DNA of 64,000 bases from Flavobacterium oreochromis (lineage in GTDB: Bacteria; Bacteroidota; Bacteroidia; Flavobacteriales; Flavobacteriaceae). The notes under the pieces are model-generated. The model worked only from the letters and a program-made list of their open reading frames with translations, was not told where the DNA came from and made no database searches. The position numbers were made by a program, and so were the translations under genes. The stretch's first letter is position 1, and every line of letters starts with the position of its first letter. Shown here in pieces: positions 19,860 to 29,363 of the stretch. The stretch is from assembly GCF_019565455.1 (NCBI RefSeq), contig NZ_CP067377.1, positions 496,001-560,000 on the forward strand, written 5' to 3'.

Positions 19860-20112
19860 ACTCCCTACATAGGGTTGTAAAATATTTGTAACATTTTTAT
19901 CTTGCAGGTCTTTTCGTTTTTTATTACTAGATGTAACAGCATCAGTCTGTTCATGAAATCCACTATAATATGTTTCTAATGCGGCACTTGATTTATAATA
20001 AATAGGTGTTTCTATATTATAATTAAAATTTAATACCCATCTAATATTAGGAAATACCCGTAACTTAACCAGTTCATTTAGGATAACGACAAGTGGATAT
20101 AAGAAGAAATAA
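19860..20112 (-). pseudogene. Divergent orphan head fragment
   Basis: It begins with the same DNA junction as two other heads (AACAAACTTATTTCTTC next to the end of a 265-aa gene). It then diverges: YPNELVKLRVFPNIRWVLNF replaces YPNQLAKIKVYPDIEWEVAF. It continues YYSGFHEQTDAVTSSNKK and is stopped soon after. No body is recognisable. Confidence 0.55.
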
Positions 20113-20117
20113 GTTTG

Positions 20118-20915
20118 TTATCTTATTAAAGAAAGCTTGCTTTCATTATCCTTCTGATGAAAAAGAGCTAATTCTGTGATTATCATACCTTCTTCATTTT
20201 CAAATACAAAACCACATGGTTGATCTTTTATTTTTATCCCTACTATTTGTTCTTTGTTTCCATAAAATTTTAATAAATAGTTAGAAAAATCTATTTTGTG
20301 TACGTCTTGTCTTGAAGAATTTAGTATAGTCTTTTTCCTGCTCTCTTTTTCTTCTTTTGTAAGATAAAAAGCGGTGGTTATTTCTTCAAAACGTTCCGCA
20401 TTTAATAAGTTATACTTATCTATATCTCTTTCTTTTATAATTTGATAAAAGAGTTCGTAATACTCTTTAAGTTCTTTAAATAGTCTTTGTTTTATTGCAT
20501 TGTTTCCGTTTACATAATCTGAAAAACTGAAAGAATTACTCCAACCTTCTAAAGTATAAGGAATTTCAACTTCAAAAAAACTTCCAGTACTATACATTTG
20601 AGTCTCTTTTTCTTCAAAAGAAATTTTAAAATGTTGTTTTATTGTTTGCTTTGGAATAGAAAAGTCAAAAGCGTCTCTAACCGTTATTTTGAAATCAATA
20701 GAAGCATACTTACTAATTGCACTCTCGTTTTCAAAACAATTAGCATGGATAGTATAAAATTGCTTTCCTGAACTTAATATATATTCATTAATTGGCCAGT
20801 CTACGGCTGTTCCTCCTTCTTTATAAGAGTCAAAACAAGGCACATCATTAATCAATAACTGAACCTGGCAATTTCTTATTTGAATTTCTGCAAGATAAAA
20901 AGGATGTTTATACAT
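20118..20915 (-). CDS. 265-aa partner protein, copy 3
   Basis: An intact protein without a signal peptide, related by motif order to the NPYLL lipoproteins: CQVQLLINDVPCFDSY, WPINEYILSSGKQFYTIHANCF, IPYTLEGWSNSFSF, a helical stretch, and NYLLKFYGNKEQIVGIKI. It differs from the copy at 27367-28164 by only one residue that I can see (E/D in GNK[E/D]Q), implying very recent duplication or conversion. It starts 4 bp after the lipoprotein at 20920 and is followed by a head junction. Function unknown; possibly a cytosolic immunity or chaperone/adaptor partner. Confidence 0.75.
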   Translation of the reverse strand: MYKHPFYLAEIQIRNCQVQLLINDVPCFDSYKEGGTAVDWPINEYILSSGKQFYTIHANCFENESAISKYASIDFKITVRDAFDFSIPKQTIKQHFKISFEEKETQMYSTGSFFEVEIPYTLEGWSNSFSFSDYVNGNNAIKQRLFKELKEYYELFYQIIKERDIDKYNLLNAERFEEITTAFYLTKEEKESRKKTILNSSRQDVHKIDFSNYLLKFYGNKEQIVGIKIKDQPCGFVFENEEGMIITELALFHQKDNESKLSLIR

Positions 20916-20919
20916 AAGT

Positions 20920-21528
20920 TTATTGATTTATGATTTTATGATTTATCTGATTTAGTTCTATTAAAATACTATCAAAAGGATACTTGTACACATATAGATG
21001 AATTCTTCCTTCTTCTTTTTTATCTTTAAATGTTATCGTATCCAAGTAAAAATAAATATCTGAAGATTTAAACAAATAACGTTTATGATACATAAAAGTA
21101 TTGATATCTTTAATCTCTTTATCTAATATTTTTTTATCCGTCAATTCAACCCTTTTAAAATTTTTATCAAAATTTTTTATAATATCTTCATTCATTTTTT
21201 CATTTGAATCTGCTTGTAATTCTAAAAAAATTAAATTATCCGTTTTTTGATTTACCCAAAATTGCATATAATCAAACCTTAAATTTATACTTCCTATATT
21301 AGTTAAAATATTTTCAGGAAAATCAATATTATATAAATTAACCTTATTATTGATATTAGCTAATATATAGGTAACTGAGGAAAACAAAGTATCTTTATTT
21401 TCTTTAAAAGTTATTTTATCTATATAAAAAGGATTAGATTTTTTTTCTAAATACTTCAAATTTTCTTGATACTGTGATTTACAATCACTTATATATAAAA
21501 AACATATAATTCCTATTATTATCCTCAT
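20920..21528 (-). CDS. Cassette lipoprotein, KITFKENKDTLFS family, copy E
   Basis: 202 aa, with an exported start (MRIIIGIICFLYISDCKSQ; lipobox-like ISDC). Shared motifs are DKITFKENKDTLFSSV near residue 37, RYLFKSSDIYFYLDTITFKDKKEEGR, and a final LYVYKYPFDSILIELNQINHKI. Two other lipoproteins of the array (28767-29358, 28166-28770) have the same N- and C-terminal motifs, and the copy at 23440-24053 shares the first. It sits 12 bp after the tip stop of the orphan at 21541. This position suggests a tip-specific partner. Confidence 0.72.
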   Translation of the reverse strand: MRIIIGIICFLYISDCKSQYQENLKYLEKKSNPFYIDKITFKENKDTLFSSVTYILANINNKVNLYNIDFPENILTNIGSINLRFDYMQFWVNQKTDNLIFLELQADSNEKMNEDIIKNFDKNFKRVELTDKKILDKEIKDINTFMYHKRYLFKSSDIYFYLDTITFKDKKEEGRIHLYVYKYPFDSILIELNQINHKIINQ

Positions 21529-21540
21529 AATTTTTTATTT

Positions 21541-22637
21541 TTATATGTATATTTTTCCAGAGGTATAAAGCCCAACATTTTCAGAATCTGGAGGTATTAA
21601 TTCGAATGTTTCCTGCTTAAATGCTTTAAAATCTATTCTACGATTATTAATTAATTCACTTACAGTAATTGTCATTTTAGCTCCATTAAATTTAACATTA
21701 GATTCTTCATAGTATTTACCAACATCTAAATCATATCCCCATTCTTTTTCAAAGACAAAAGAAGTAGCTACGCTTCCTTGCACTTGCCATTTTTCAACCT
21801 CTTGTTCAGGATATTTAATCCCCCCTCTTGTAACGGATGGAATTACTATGATATCTTTACTCTTACATCCTGTTTTAATAGTAACTTGCGGAGTAACCTT
21901 CATTATTTGCTTTCCTTTATTCTTAAAACCATCTATTTTATTATATGAAAGGCTTAAATCGCCTGATACTGCCATTGAACTTTCAAACGTAATGTACACA
22001 TCAGATCTTGTAATTCTAGTTATTACTTTTATAAGCCAATCTACAGCAGATCCTACATAAGGAATTAACCTAACTAATGGAACTAAGTCAACAGATATTG
22101 TTAATCCTATTAAAGGATCAGCTCTTAATCCTCCTGTATATATAGGAACTATTTCATCATTACTTGCTTTATCAAACTTCCATCCTAAAGCAAAACCAAT
22201 ATTAGGAGGATCTATTTCAAAATCTATATCTATTACTCGTCTAGATTGTGCAAGGCTAGGCGTTCCATCATTATTATCTGGATTAAACATTTCTAAATAT
22301 TTCCTTGTAACATTAAATGCTTCCACAGCAGTATCCATAACTTTTTTAATACCTTCTAATGATACTTCATGTTCTTTACTGTTTTCAGCAGCTTTTGCCT
22401 TTAAACTCCATCCTAGATTAGATGTTTTTGTAGCATTAATATTTAATTCATCGACCAGGTATCGGAACCCAAAATTTTGATGATAGCCATTCATTCTTCT
22501 TCCAGAGTATCTAATATTCCCTGAATACCCCGTACCTGTAGTAATCAAAAATGCAACCTCCCACTCTATATCCGGATATACTTCTATTCTAGCTAATTGA
22601 TTAGGGTAACGACAAGTGGATATAGGAAGAAATAAGT
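21541..22637 (-). pseudogene. Orphan carrier module with head, body and distinct tip
   Basis: From 22548 to about 21738 it matches the carrier nearly base for base (TGTGYSGNIRYSGRRMNG..., DIDFEIDPPNIGFALGWKFD, GLTISVDLVPLVRLIPYVGSAVDW, KTGCKSKDIIVIPSVTRGG). After EKEWGY it switches to its own tip: KFNGAKMTITVSELINNRR...LYTSGKIYI. At the other end the head is truncated at QTYFLPIS and fused to the end of a 265-aa gene. One T is missing relative to the carrier at the junction, and all three copies of this junction lack it. It has no promoter or N-terminal delivery part, so it is probably silent unless recombined. Confidence 0.75.
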
Positions 22638-22640
22638 TTG

Positions 22641-23438
22641 TTATCTTATTAAAGAAAGCTTACTTTCATTCTTTTTACGATGAAATAATGCTTGTTCATA
22701 TATTATATTATCTTCCTCATCGTTTGATGAAAATTTTAAAGCCACGGGTTCAAAAGGAATATTTATACCTACTACTCTACCATTACCATAAAAATTTAGA
22801 TCATATTTTTCAATATTATCTCTTTTAATAATGCCTTTAAATTTTGGTATAAATGAAACTTCCCTTCTTTTCATTTCTAAAGAAGATAAATAAAATGAGT
22901 TACACAATTCAGAATATCTTTCTGATATTTTAAGTTTATAATTTTCTATGTCTGAAGTTTTAAAAATATGATAAAGTTCATCATAAAATATATCAATCTC
23001 TTTTATTAAATTTTCTTTTTTTTCTTCTAAAATATACATTGAATTAATCCATCCCTCATTCACATAAGGAACTTGAGCATCAAATACATCAAATATCTTA
23101 TAATATTGAATATTTTCTTTTTGCTTTGAAAAACATACAGGTTCTACCTCTAAAAGTAAAATTTTTGATTTTGAATTATCAAACTTGTCTCTCACCGCTA
23201 TTTTTAATTCTACAAATGCTTTATTATTTATTAGTATTTCCTTTTCATAAGGAAATATTTCTAACAAAAAAGATTGCTTTCCTGAACGTAATATGTTAGG
23301 ATTGATTGGCCAATCTACAGCCATTCCTCCTTTATTAAAATTTGAAAAACAAGGTATATCATTAACTCTTAAAACTATTGCACACTCTCTTGAATTTATA
23401 GAAATTTCGTAAATAGGATTATTAAAATTATGTTGCAT
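22641..23438 (-). CDS. 265-aa partner protein, divergent copy 2
   Basis: Same length and motif order as the copies at 20118 and 27367 but clearly divergent in sequence: CAIVLRVNDIPCFSNFNKGGMAV, WPINPNILRSGKQSFLLEIF, VPYVNEGWINSMY, KYDLNFYGNGRVVGINIPFEP. The last residues (KKNESKLSLIR) and the sequence just past the stop are again nearly identical between copies. Conserved edges around a variable centre fit allele exchange. It starts 1 bp after the preceding lipoprotein gene. No signal peptide is evident. Confidence 0.7.
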   Translation of the reverse strand: MQHNFNNPIYEISINSRECAIVLRVNDIPCFSNFNKGGMAVDWPINPNILRSGKQSFLLEIFPYEKEILINNKAFVELKIAVRDKFDNSKSKILLLEVEPVCFSKQKENIQYYKIFDVFDAQVPYVNEGWINSMYILEEKKENLIKEIDIFYDELYHIFKTSDIENYKLKISERYSELCNSFYLSSLEMKRREVSFIPKFKGIIKRDNIEKYDLNFYGNGRVVGINIPFEPVALKFSSNDEEDNIIYEQALFHRKKNESKLSLIR

Positions 23439-23439
23439 T

Positions 23440-24053
23440 TTACTTGTTTTTTAGTAAATTTTCTACATTAATAACATATAAAGACATAAAACTAATAATA
23501 TCTTTATCTTTTTGAGGATATTTACAAATATTATATATAATACTACATTCTCCTTTATAAGTTCCTTCTGTAACACAGGTTTTAGTTACATATATTAATT
23601 TAGAATTTATTATCCCTATAAAAATATCATCGATATATTTATTTTTATCTGATTTAATTTCATAAGAAGAATATTTTTTTCTTATTTCTTCCATAAATTC
23701 TTCAGATCCTTTTTTGTTGTTCTTATCATATCATAAGCTCTAACTAACTCATTTTTGTCATCAATATAAAACTCCGTATCTCCATCTTCAATATTGAAAT
23801 ATTTAAACAATTTTTTATCTTGAGCTATTGGTTTAACCCTAAATACTCTCATTTTTCTCCCATTTATATCTTTTAGAATTTCAACATGAGGAATTTTTGA
23901 AAATAATGTATCTATATTTTCTGTAAAGGTTAACTTATCTATATCAAAACTCCCGTATTTTAGACCTATATATTTTTTGTTTTGTTGACTTTGACAGTTT
24001 GATAAGAAAAGTATAGAAAATATTAAAAAAAAATTATTGAATGTAAATTTCAT
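23440..24053 (-). CDS. Cassette lipoprotein, KITFKENKDTLFS family, copy D (frameshifted)
   Basis: Signal MKFTFNNFFLIFSILFLSNC (lipobox LSNC) followed by FDIDKLTFTENIDTLFSKIP. The frame breaks around 23685-23694, where KKDLKNL continues in another frame as MEEIRKKYSSYEIKSDKNKYID... and ends YVINVENLLKNK. Total about 204 aa, matching copy E. It overlaps the upstream lipoprotein by 20 bp. Confidence 0.65.
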
Positions 24054-24665
24054 ATTCTTGATCTATTATGTTATAAGATTCTTCTTCTAAAGTATTCTTT
24101 GTCAATACTCTAATTATTAAACTATTTGGATAATTATCATTGTTTATATAATTAATCATTACTATTTTATCTGGAAAATCAAACTTTAAAATTTTCTCAT
24201 TTCCAGGAAAATTTTGAAAAAGTTTCTTTGATTCATTTTCACTCAAATTAGTTGACAGATATTTTTTATAGAATGTCATGTATTGATTTATATTATTTTC
24301 AATACGTTCAACACCTTTAGCTTGCAAAGAATAAGCATATATCTTTTTAGTCAAATCTAAATAAATGGTGTAATCACGATTAGCTATTATTTTCTCATTA
24401 AAAAAACTAATACAAGTACTAGTATCTTTTAATCTATATATATATCCACGTATATCATTTTTATTTATTAACCATTCTTTATTTTTTGTAAAGTGAGTTC
24501 CATAAGAACCTACCTCTAATCTAAAAATTTTATTCAATTCTTTTTCTTTTTAAAATTAATAGAATTTAAATCAAATTTATTTTTACATGCTATTGCTCTT
24601 TCCTGAGCTCTACAAGGATAAAAAGCATTTAAGATAAAAAAAATAAATATCAAATTAATTTTCAT
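24034..24665 (-). CDS. Cassette lipoprotein-like secreted protein C (frameshifted)
   Basis: Start at 24665 (MKINLIFIFFILNAFYPCRAQ), whose ATG overlaps the stop of the orphan carrier module at 24655 by 11 bp. The frame breaks in an A run near 24545 and then runs LNKIFRLEVGSYGTHFTKNKEW... to EEESYNIIDQEYEIYIQ. It is about 210 aa and not clearly related to copies A, B, D or E apart from DLNSINFKK near the start. The coupling of stop and start suggests it is the cognate partner of this tip. Function unknown. Confidence 0.62.
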
Positions 24666-25942
24666 CTACATAAGTTTTAGGATTGTCAAATAATGTTTTT
24701 TCATCAAATAATTTAAACTTATCACTTTTTACAGGTGAACGAATAATTTTAGATGTTACTAATTCATAACAACTAATTGTAATTTCTGCAGAATTCCAAA
24801 TGCCCTTCGATTTTTCATATTGTTTATTTTGGTCATAACCATATGTTTTTGTAAAAGTAAATGTTGTACTTAAATCTCCTTCTACTTCCCATTTTTGTTC
24901 CTCATGTTCTGGATATGTTCGACCTCCTTTTGTTACAGCAGGAATAATAACAACATCTTCACTTTTACATCCTGCCTTTATACTTATTGGTACTTCTACT
25001 ATTATTTCCTGTTCAGCATTCCCATTCTTATCAAAACCATCAACTAAATTATATGATAATTTAAAATCAAATTTTACAGATAAACCTGCCTCAAATGTTA
25101 TATAAATTTCAGATTTTGTCAAATATTTAATTTTATCAATAATCCATAATATTATTTTTCCTATTAAATTAGTATTTCCCAACACTTGAACTAAGTCTAC
25201 ACTAATTGTTATTCCTATAAAAGGATCCGCACGAAATCCTCCTTTATAAATAGGTACAATTCTTTTATTACTGGCTTCTCCAAACTTTTTACTCAACGCA
25301 AAACCTATATTTGGAGGATCAATAGCAAAATCAATTTTTATAACTTTCTTACTTACTGCATTGCTTTCATTCACATTTATACCTTCTGGATTCAATACTT
25401 CTAGAATTTCTTTACACGCATTAAATGTAGAAACAAGTAAATCAACAGATTTCTGTATTCCTTCAAAACCTAATGAATGTTCCTCTTCATTTACAATACA
25501 TTTTCCCATAATAGAGTAACCAATAGTAGAGGATTTAGTAACTCCTATCTGTAAATCATCTTTTAGATATTTAAACTTATATCCTTTATGAATACTGTTT
25601 AATCTCTTTCGTTCATATCTAATATTCCCTGAATACCCCGTACCTGTAGTAATCAAAAATGCAACCTCCCACTCTATATCCGGATATACTTTTATTTTAG
25701 CTAGTTGATTAGGGTAACGACAAGTGGATATAGGAAGAAAATAAGTTTGAGCTAAATCTTCTTTTAATATAAAATAATTAAATAACCATAAGGTGTTAAG
25801 TGCTTCTTTTCCTAATGAACTCGAAATAGTCGTTGGTATATTTTCTAGGATCGTTTTATTATAAATATAACTTGGCATAATAACCAGTTGATTAGCTCCT
25901 TCAAATTTATAATCAAGCCCTTCTTGCCAACCCTACAAGATC
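24655..25942 (-). CDS. Orphan carrier module with divergent body and tip
   Basis: An open frame of 407 aa from ATG 25878 (MPSYIYNKTILENIPTT), preceded by the common head junction up to 25942. The first 125 residues match the carrier. After SGNIRY the sequence becomes a divergent homologue: RKRLNSIHKGYKFKYL, DFAIDPPNIGFALSKKFG, GLRADP replaced by GFRADPFIGITISVDLVQVL, AGCKSEDVVIIPAVTKGG. The tip is IWNSAEITISCYELV...NPKTYVDEN. It is the best-preserved orphan and could be translated from its own ATG. Without the N-terminal 510 residues of the carrier it probably lacks the delivery part. Confidence 0.72.
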
Positions 25943-25999
25943 AAGACTTTTACACGGTATCCATTCCTTCCTTATCATTATTATTTTGAATACTTTTTG

Positions 26000-26947
26000 C
26001 TATTTTCTGATAATTTCAAAATGATCTGATCCTTTAGGCTTGTGCAATCTCACTCCCCAGTCTGTAACCCTACCTTCTGGTGTTTTACTCATCAGAGCAG
26101 ACCAATTTTTATATTCTCCTCTAGGTCTCTCTAATGTAACTAAACGTCCGTTAGCGTATAATTTTAGTACATAATCATTAATAGGTTGCATATTATTAAA
26201 ACAAAGTTTAGACATAAGTTCCAAATTATCCTGATAATCAATCTTTGATTGTTCCTCAGTTGTATATGTGCATATATCTAATTCATAATTTTTATTTTTC
26301 CCTAAATTCAAATAATCATCAATTTTTCCTAAATTCAAAAGATCTTTTAGTTCATTATATTTTTTCAAAACTTCTTTTTCTAAAAGATCTTTATCCATTT
26401 TAGATAAATCTTCACTTTCGCTCCAACCTTTTAATTTATAAGGTAAATCTTTTATGTCTAAATCCCATTCTTGCTCCCAAAAAGGCAGTTTAGTAGGGGG
26501 AGCTATTATTTTTAATTCACTACTCCCATAATCTATTTCATTCGTGTAACCTAATGGAACATTAGGATCTTTGTTAAGTTTAACAAAATATAAATCCCAC
26601 TTAGCATCTTTATTAAAAATAATGTCTTTAGGATTTAAAAATCCATCTGGACTATCTGTTGGTGGAAGGTATCTTATTTTTAACTTGTGCGTTCCGTTTT
26701 CTAATAGATAGGGATTTAGTTCTACGGTGGTATTCATATTGTCTCGATAAAAAAAGTCTATAAGAATATCATCTAAATATAATTCATAAGGGGTCATAGC
26801 ATTAATGTGTACTGCGTAGGTAATCTGTTTTTCTTTAGGTATAATAGTTTGCATCTGTTCTTTTTTCGGGTTGGTATTATTTTGTTGGCAATTAGATAAT
26901 AATGAGGTTATAAGTAAGATCATTATTCCTATCTTTTTATAAAACAT
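26000..26947 (-). CDS. Partner lipoprotein, NPYLL family, copy 3 (mosaic)
   Basis: 315 aa with the lipoprotein signal MFYKKIGIMILLITSLLSNC. Residues 1 to about 190 match copy 13840-14787 almost perfectly. From KEVLKKYNELKDLLNLGKID onward it matches copy 15452-16408 instead, apart from LELMSKLCFNN, where it again follows copy 1. This switch back and forth is a direct trace of gene conversion. It follows the orphan head-tip at 26937-27363 with an 11-bp overlap. Confidence 0.75.
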   Translation of the reverse strand: MFYKKIGIMILLITSLLSNCQQNNTNPKKEQMQTIIPKEKQITYAVHINAMTPYELYLDDILIDFFYRDNMNTTVELNPYLLENGTHKLKIRYLPPTDSPDGFLNPKDIIFNKDAKWDLYFVKLNKDPNVPLGYTNEIDYGSSELKIIAPPTKLPFWEQEWDLDIKDLPYKLKGWSESEDLSKMDKDLLEKEVLKKYNELKDLLNLGKIDDYLNLGKNKNYELDICTYTTEEQSKIDYQDNLELMSKLCFNNMQPINDYVLKLYANGRLVTLERPRGEYKNWSALMSKTPEGRVTDWGVRLHKPKGSDHFEIIRK

Positions 26948-27363
26948 CTATTTTCCATGGGTCTTTTGAGTCTATAATTGATTTGATATAGTAAACTTTT
27001 TCTTCTGGGTCTTCAGGATCCCCATTAGCTTCACTTTTTGCACTAAATTTTACAATAATTTTAGCATCAAGTCCATTAAATTTTATGATACTTCATGTTC
27101 TTTACTGTTTTCAGCAACTTTTGCCTTTAAACTCCATCCTAGATTAGATGTTTTTGTAGCATTAATATTTAATTCATCGACCAGGTATCGGAACCCAAAA
27201 TTTTGATGATAGCCATTCATTCTTCTTCTAGAGTATCTAATATTCCCTGAATACCCCGTACCTGTAGTAATCAAAAATGCAACCTCCCACTCTATATCCG
27301 GATATACTTTTATTTTAGCTAGTTGATTAGGGTAACGACAAGTGGATATAAGAAGAAATAAGT
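26937..27363 (-). pseudogene. Orphan head-tip module, body deleted (second copy)
   Basis: Same organisation as 14777-15392: head segment TGTGYSGNIRYSRRRMNG...AENSKEHEVS, then the identical out-of-frame junction to the tip KFNGLDAKIIVKF.... Its upstream end is the class II junction (fusion of QTYFLPIS to the end of a 265-aa gene), whereas the other copy has the full head. The copies therefore recombined after the body deletion. Confidence 0.72.
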
Positions 27364-27366
27364 TTG

Positions 27367-28164
27367 TTATCTTATTAAAGAAAGCTTACTTTCATTATCC
27401 TTCTGATGAAAAAGAGCTAATTCTGTGATTATCATACCTTCTTCATTTTCAAATACAAAACCACATGGTTGATCTTTTATTTTTATCCCTACTATTTGAT
27501 CTTTATTTCCATAAAATTTTAATAAATAGTTAGAAAAATCTATTTTGTGTACGTCTTGTCTTGAAGAATTTAGTATAGTCTTTTTCCTGCTCTCTTTTTC
27601 TTCTTTTGTAAGATAAAAAGCGGTGGTTATTTCTTCAAAACGTTCCGCATTTAATAAGTTATACTTATCTATATCTCTTTCTTTTATAATTTGATAAAAG
27701 AGTTCGTAATACTCTTTAAGTTCTTTAAATAGTCTTTGTTTTATTGCATTGTTTCCGTTTACATAATCTGAAAAACTGAAAGAATTACTCCAACCTTCTA
27801 AAGTATAAGGAATTTCAACTTCAAAAAAACTTCCAGTACTATACATTTGAGTCTCTTTTTCTTCAAAAGAAATTTTAAAATGTTGTTTTATTGTTTGCTT
27901 TGGAATAGAAAAGTCAAAAGCGTCTCTAACTGTTATTTTGAAATCAATAGAAGCATACTTACTAATTGCACTCTCGTTTTCAAAACAATTAGCATGGATA
28001 GTATAAAATTGCTTTCCTGAACTTAATATATATTCATTAATTGGCCAGTCTACGGCTGTTCCTCCTTCTTTATAAGAGTCAAAACAAGGCACATCATTAA
28101 TCAATAACTGAACTTGGCAATTTCTTATTTGAATTTCTGCAAGATAAAAAGGATGTTTATACAT
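27367..28164 (-). CDS. 265-aa partner protein, copy 1
   Basis: Practically identical to 20118-20915. Motifs: QVQLLINDVPCFDSYKEGG, WPINEYILSSGKQFY, IPYTLEGWSNSF, FYGNKDQIVGIKIKDQPCG, ending KLSLIR. No signal peptide. It is the fourth gene after the intact carrier and starts 1 bp after lipoprotein B, so it is probably in the active operon. The NPYLL relatives are lipoproteins, which suggests the same fold used in two compartments. Confidence 0.75.
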   Translation of the reverse strand: MYKHPFYLAEIQIRNCQVQLLINDVPCFDSYKEGGTAVDWPINEYILSSGKQFYTIHANCFENESAISKYASIDFKITVRDAFDFSIPKQTIKQHFKISFEEKETQMYSTGSFFEVEIPYTLEGWSNSFSFSDYVNGNNAIKQRLFKELKEYYELFYQIIKERDIDKYNLLNAERFEEITTAFYLTKEEKESRKKTILNSSRQDVHKIDFSNYLLKFYGNKDQIVGIKIKDQPCGFVFENEEGMIITELALFHQKDNESKLSLIR

Positions 28165-28165
28165 T

Positions 28166-28770
28166 TCAATTATTTAAAATTAACTTATCTATTAAATTTT
28201 CTTTAATCAAATTTTTATCAAAAGGATATTTATAAATTCTTATTCTAAAATTATCACTATCTCTATTTTTTTCAAAAATGGTATAATCAATTAATATATA
28301 TTTATCATTACTTTTAAATAAATAAGTATTAGTGTAAGCCTTTAATATTTTTTTACTTGTATCAAATATTTTATAATTTGTTAAATCTTTCTTTTCAAAA
28401 TTTTCCCCTAAAAAATTCAAAACATTTTCATAATTTCTACTAGGAAGTTTAGAGCTAAAAATATCCAATGCAATTATTTCCCTTTCATACTTATTTATAT
28501 ACCAATCCATTCTTGAGAAGTCTAAAAATTCATTTCCAATCATTGTTACTTCTTGATCGGATTCAATAAAATAAATATCTATGTTACTATATTTATTCGA
28601 TTCTAAAATTGGATTTACCTTAGAGAACAAAGTATCTTTATTTTCTTTAAACGTAATCTTTTCTAAACGAAAAGCTCCATTACCAATTTTTTTGGATTTT
28701 CTTTATTTTGAGAATTACAACTACTCATAAATAATAAACAATAATTTATTAAAAAAATAATGTTTTTCAT
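28166..28770 (-). CDS. Cassette lipoprotein, KITFKENKDTLFS family, copy B (frameshifted)
   Basis: Start at 28770 (MKNIIFLINYCLLFMSSCNSQ, lipobox MSSC). An A-run break near 28690 separates it from the long reading GNGAFRLEKITFKENKDTLFSKVNPILES... that ends RIRIYKYPFDKNLIKENLID. The ATG overlaps the stop of copy A (ATGA), a sign of translational coupling. Length after repair is about 201 aa, as in copy E. Confidence 0.68.
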
Positions 28771-29358
28771 TTGTCAATTATTCTACCGTTAATTAAATTT
28801 TGCTCTAACAAAAATCTATCAAAAGGATATTTATAGAAGTATAAGTTTATTCTATTTTTTTCTTTTTTGTCTTTGAAATTGATTGTTTCCATAAAAACAT
28901 ACACATCATTTGATTTAAATAAGTCATTTTTATGATAAAAAAATACAGTTGGATCTTCAATAAATTCTTTTAATCTTTTTTACTATCCAAATCAATTTTT
29001 TGGAAATTCTTGGTTAAAAGATCATTTATTTTATTATTGTTCAGAGCATCTATATCTCCTTCAAATTCTATTAGAACAATTTCTTTATTATTTTTTTCTT
29101 CCCAAATAACAATATAATCGAATAGCATTTTTTCTCTATCAAATTGAACTGGAAATTTCTCAGGGTAGTTAATTCTATATAAATTAAATTCTTTTTATAT
29201 TGAGTAGTTGTATACTCAGCTTTTGACAATAAAGAATCTTTTATATTATTTAGTTGAAAATATTCTGCATTTTTATCACTTTGGTATTGATTCTTTTTAT
29301 TTTGAGAATTACAACTAAAAATTATCAAACAAAAAATATTGATTAAGATAGTTTTCAT
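28767..29358 (-). CDS. Cassette lipoprotein, KITFKENKDTLFS family, copy A (frameshifted)
   Basis: Signal MKTILINIFCLIIFSCNSQ (lipobox IFSC). The frame breaks in an A run near 29195 and again near 28977. Restored reading: YKKEFNLYRINYPEKFPVQF, IVLIEFEGDIDALNNNKIND, YHKNDLFKSNDVYVFMETINFKDKKEKNR and the C-terminal YKYPFDRFLLEQNLINGRI. It is the first gene after the intact carrier (5 bp gap), which makes it the best candidate for the carrier's cognate partner. Confidence 0.68.
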
Positions 29359-29363
29359 ATTAT

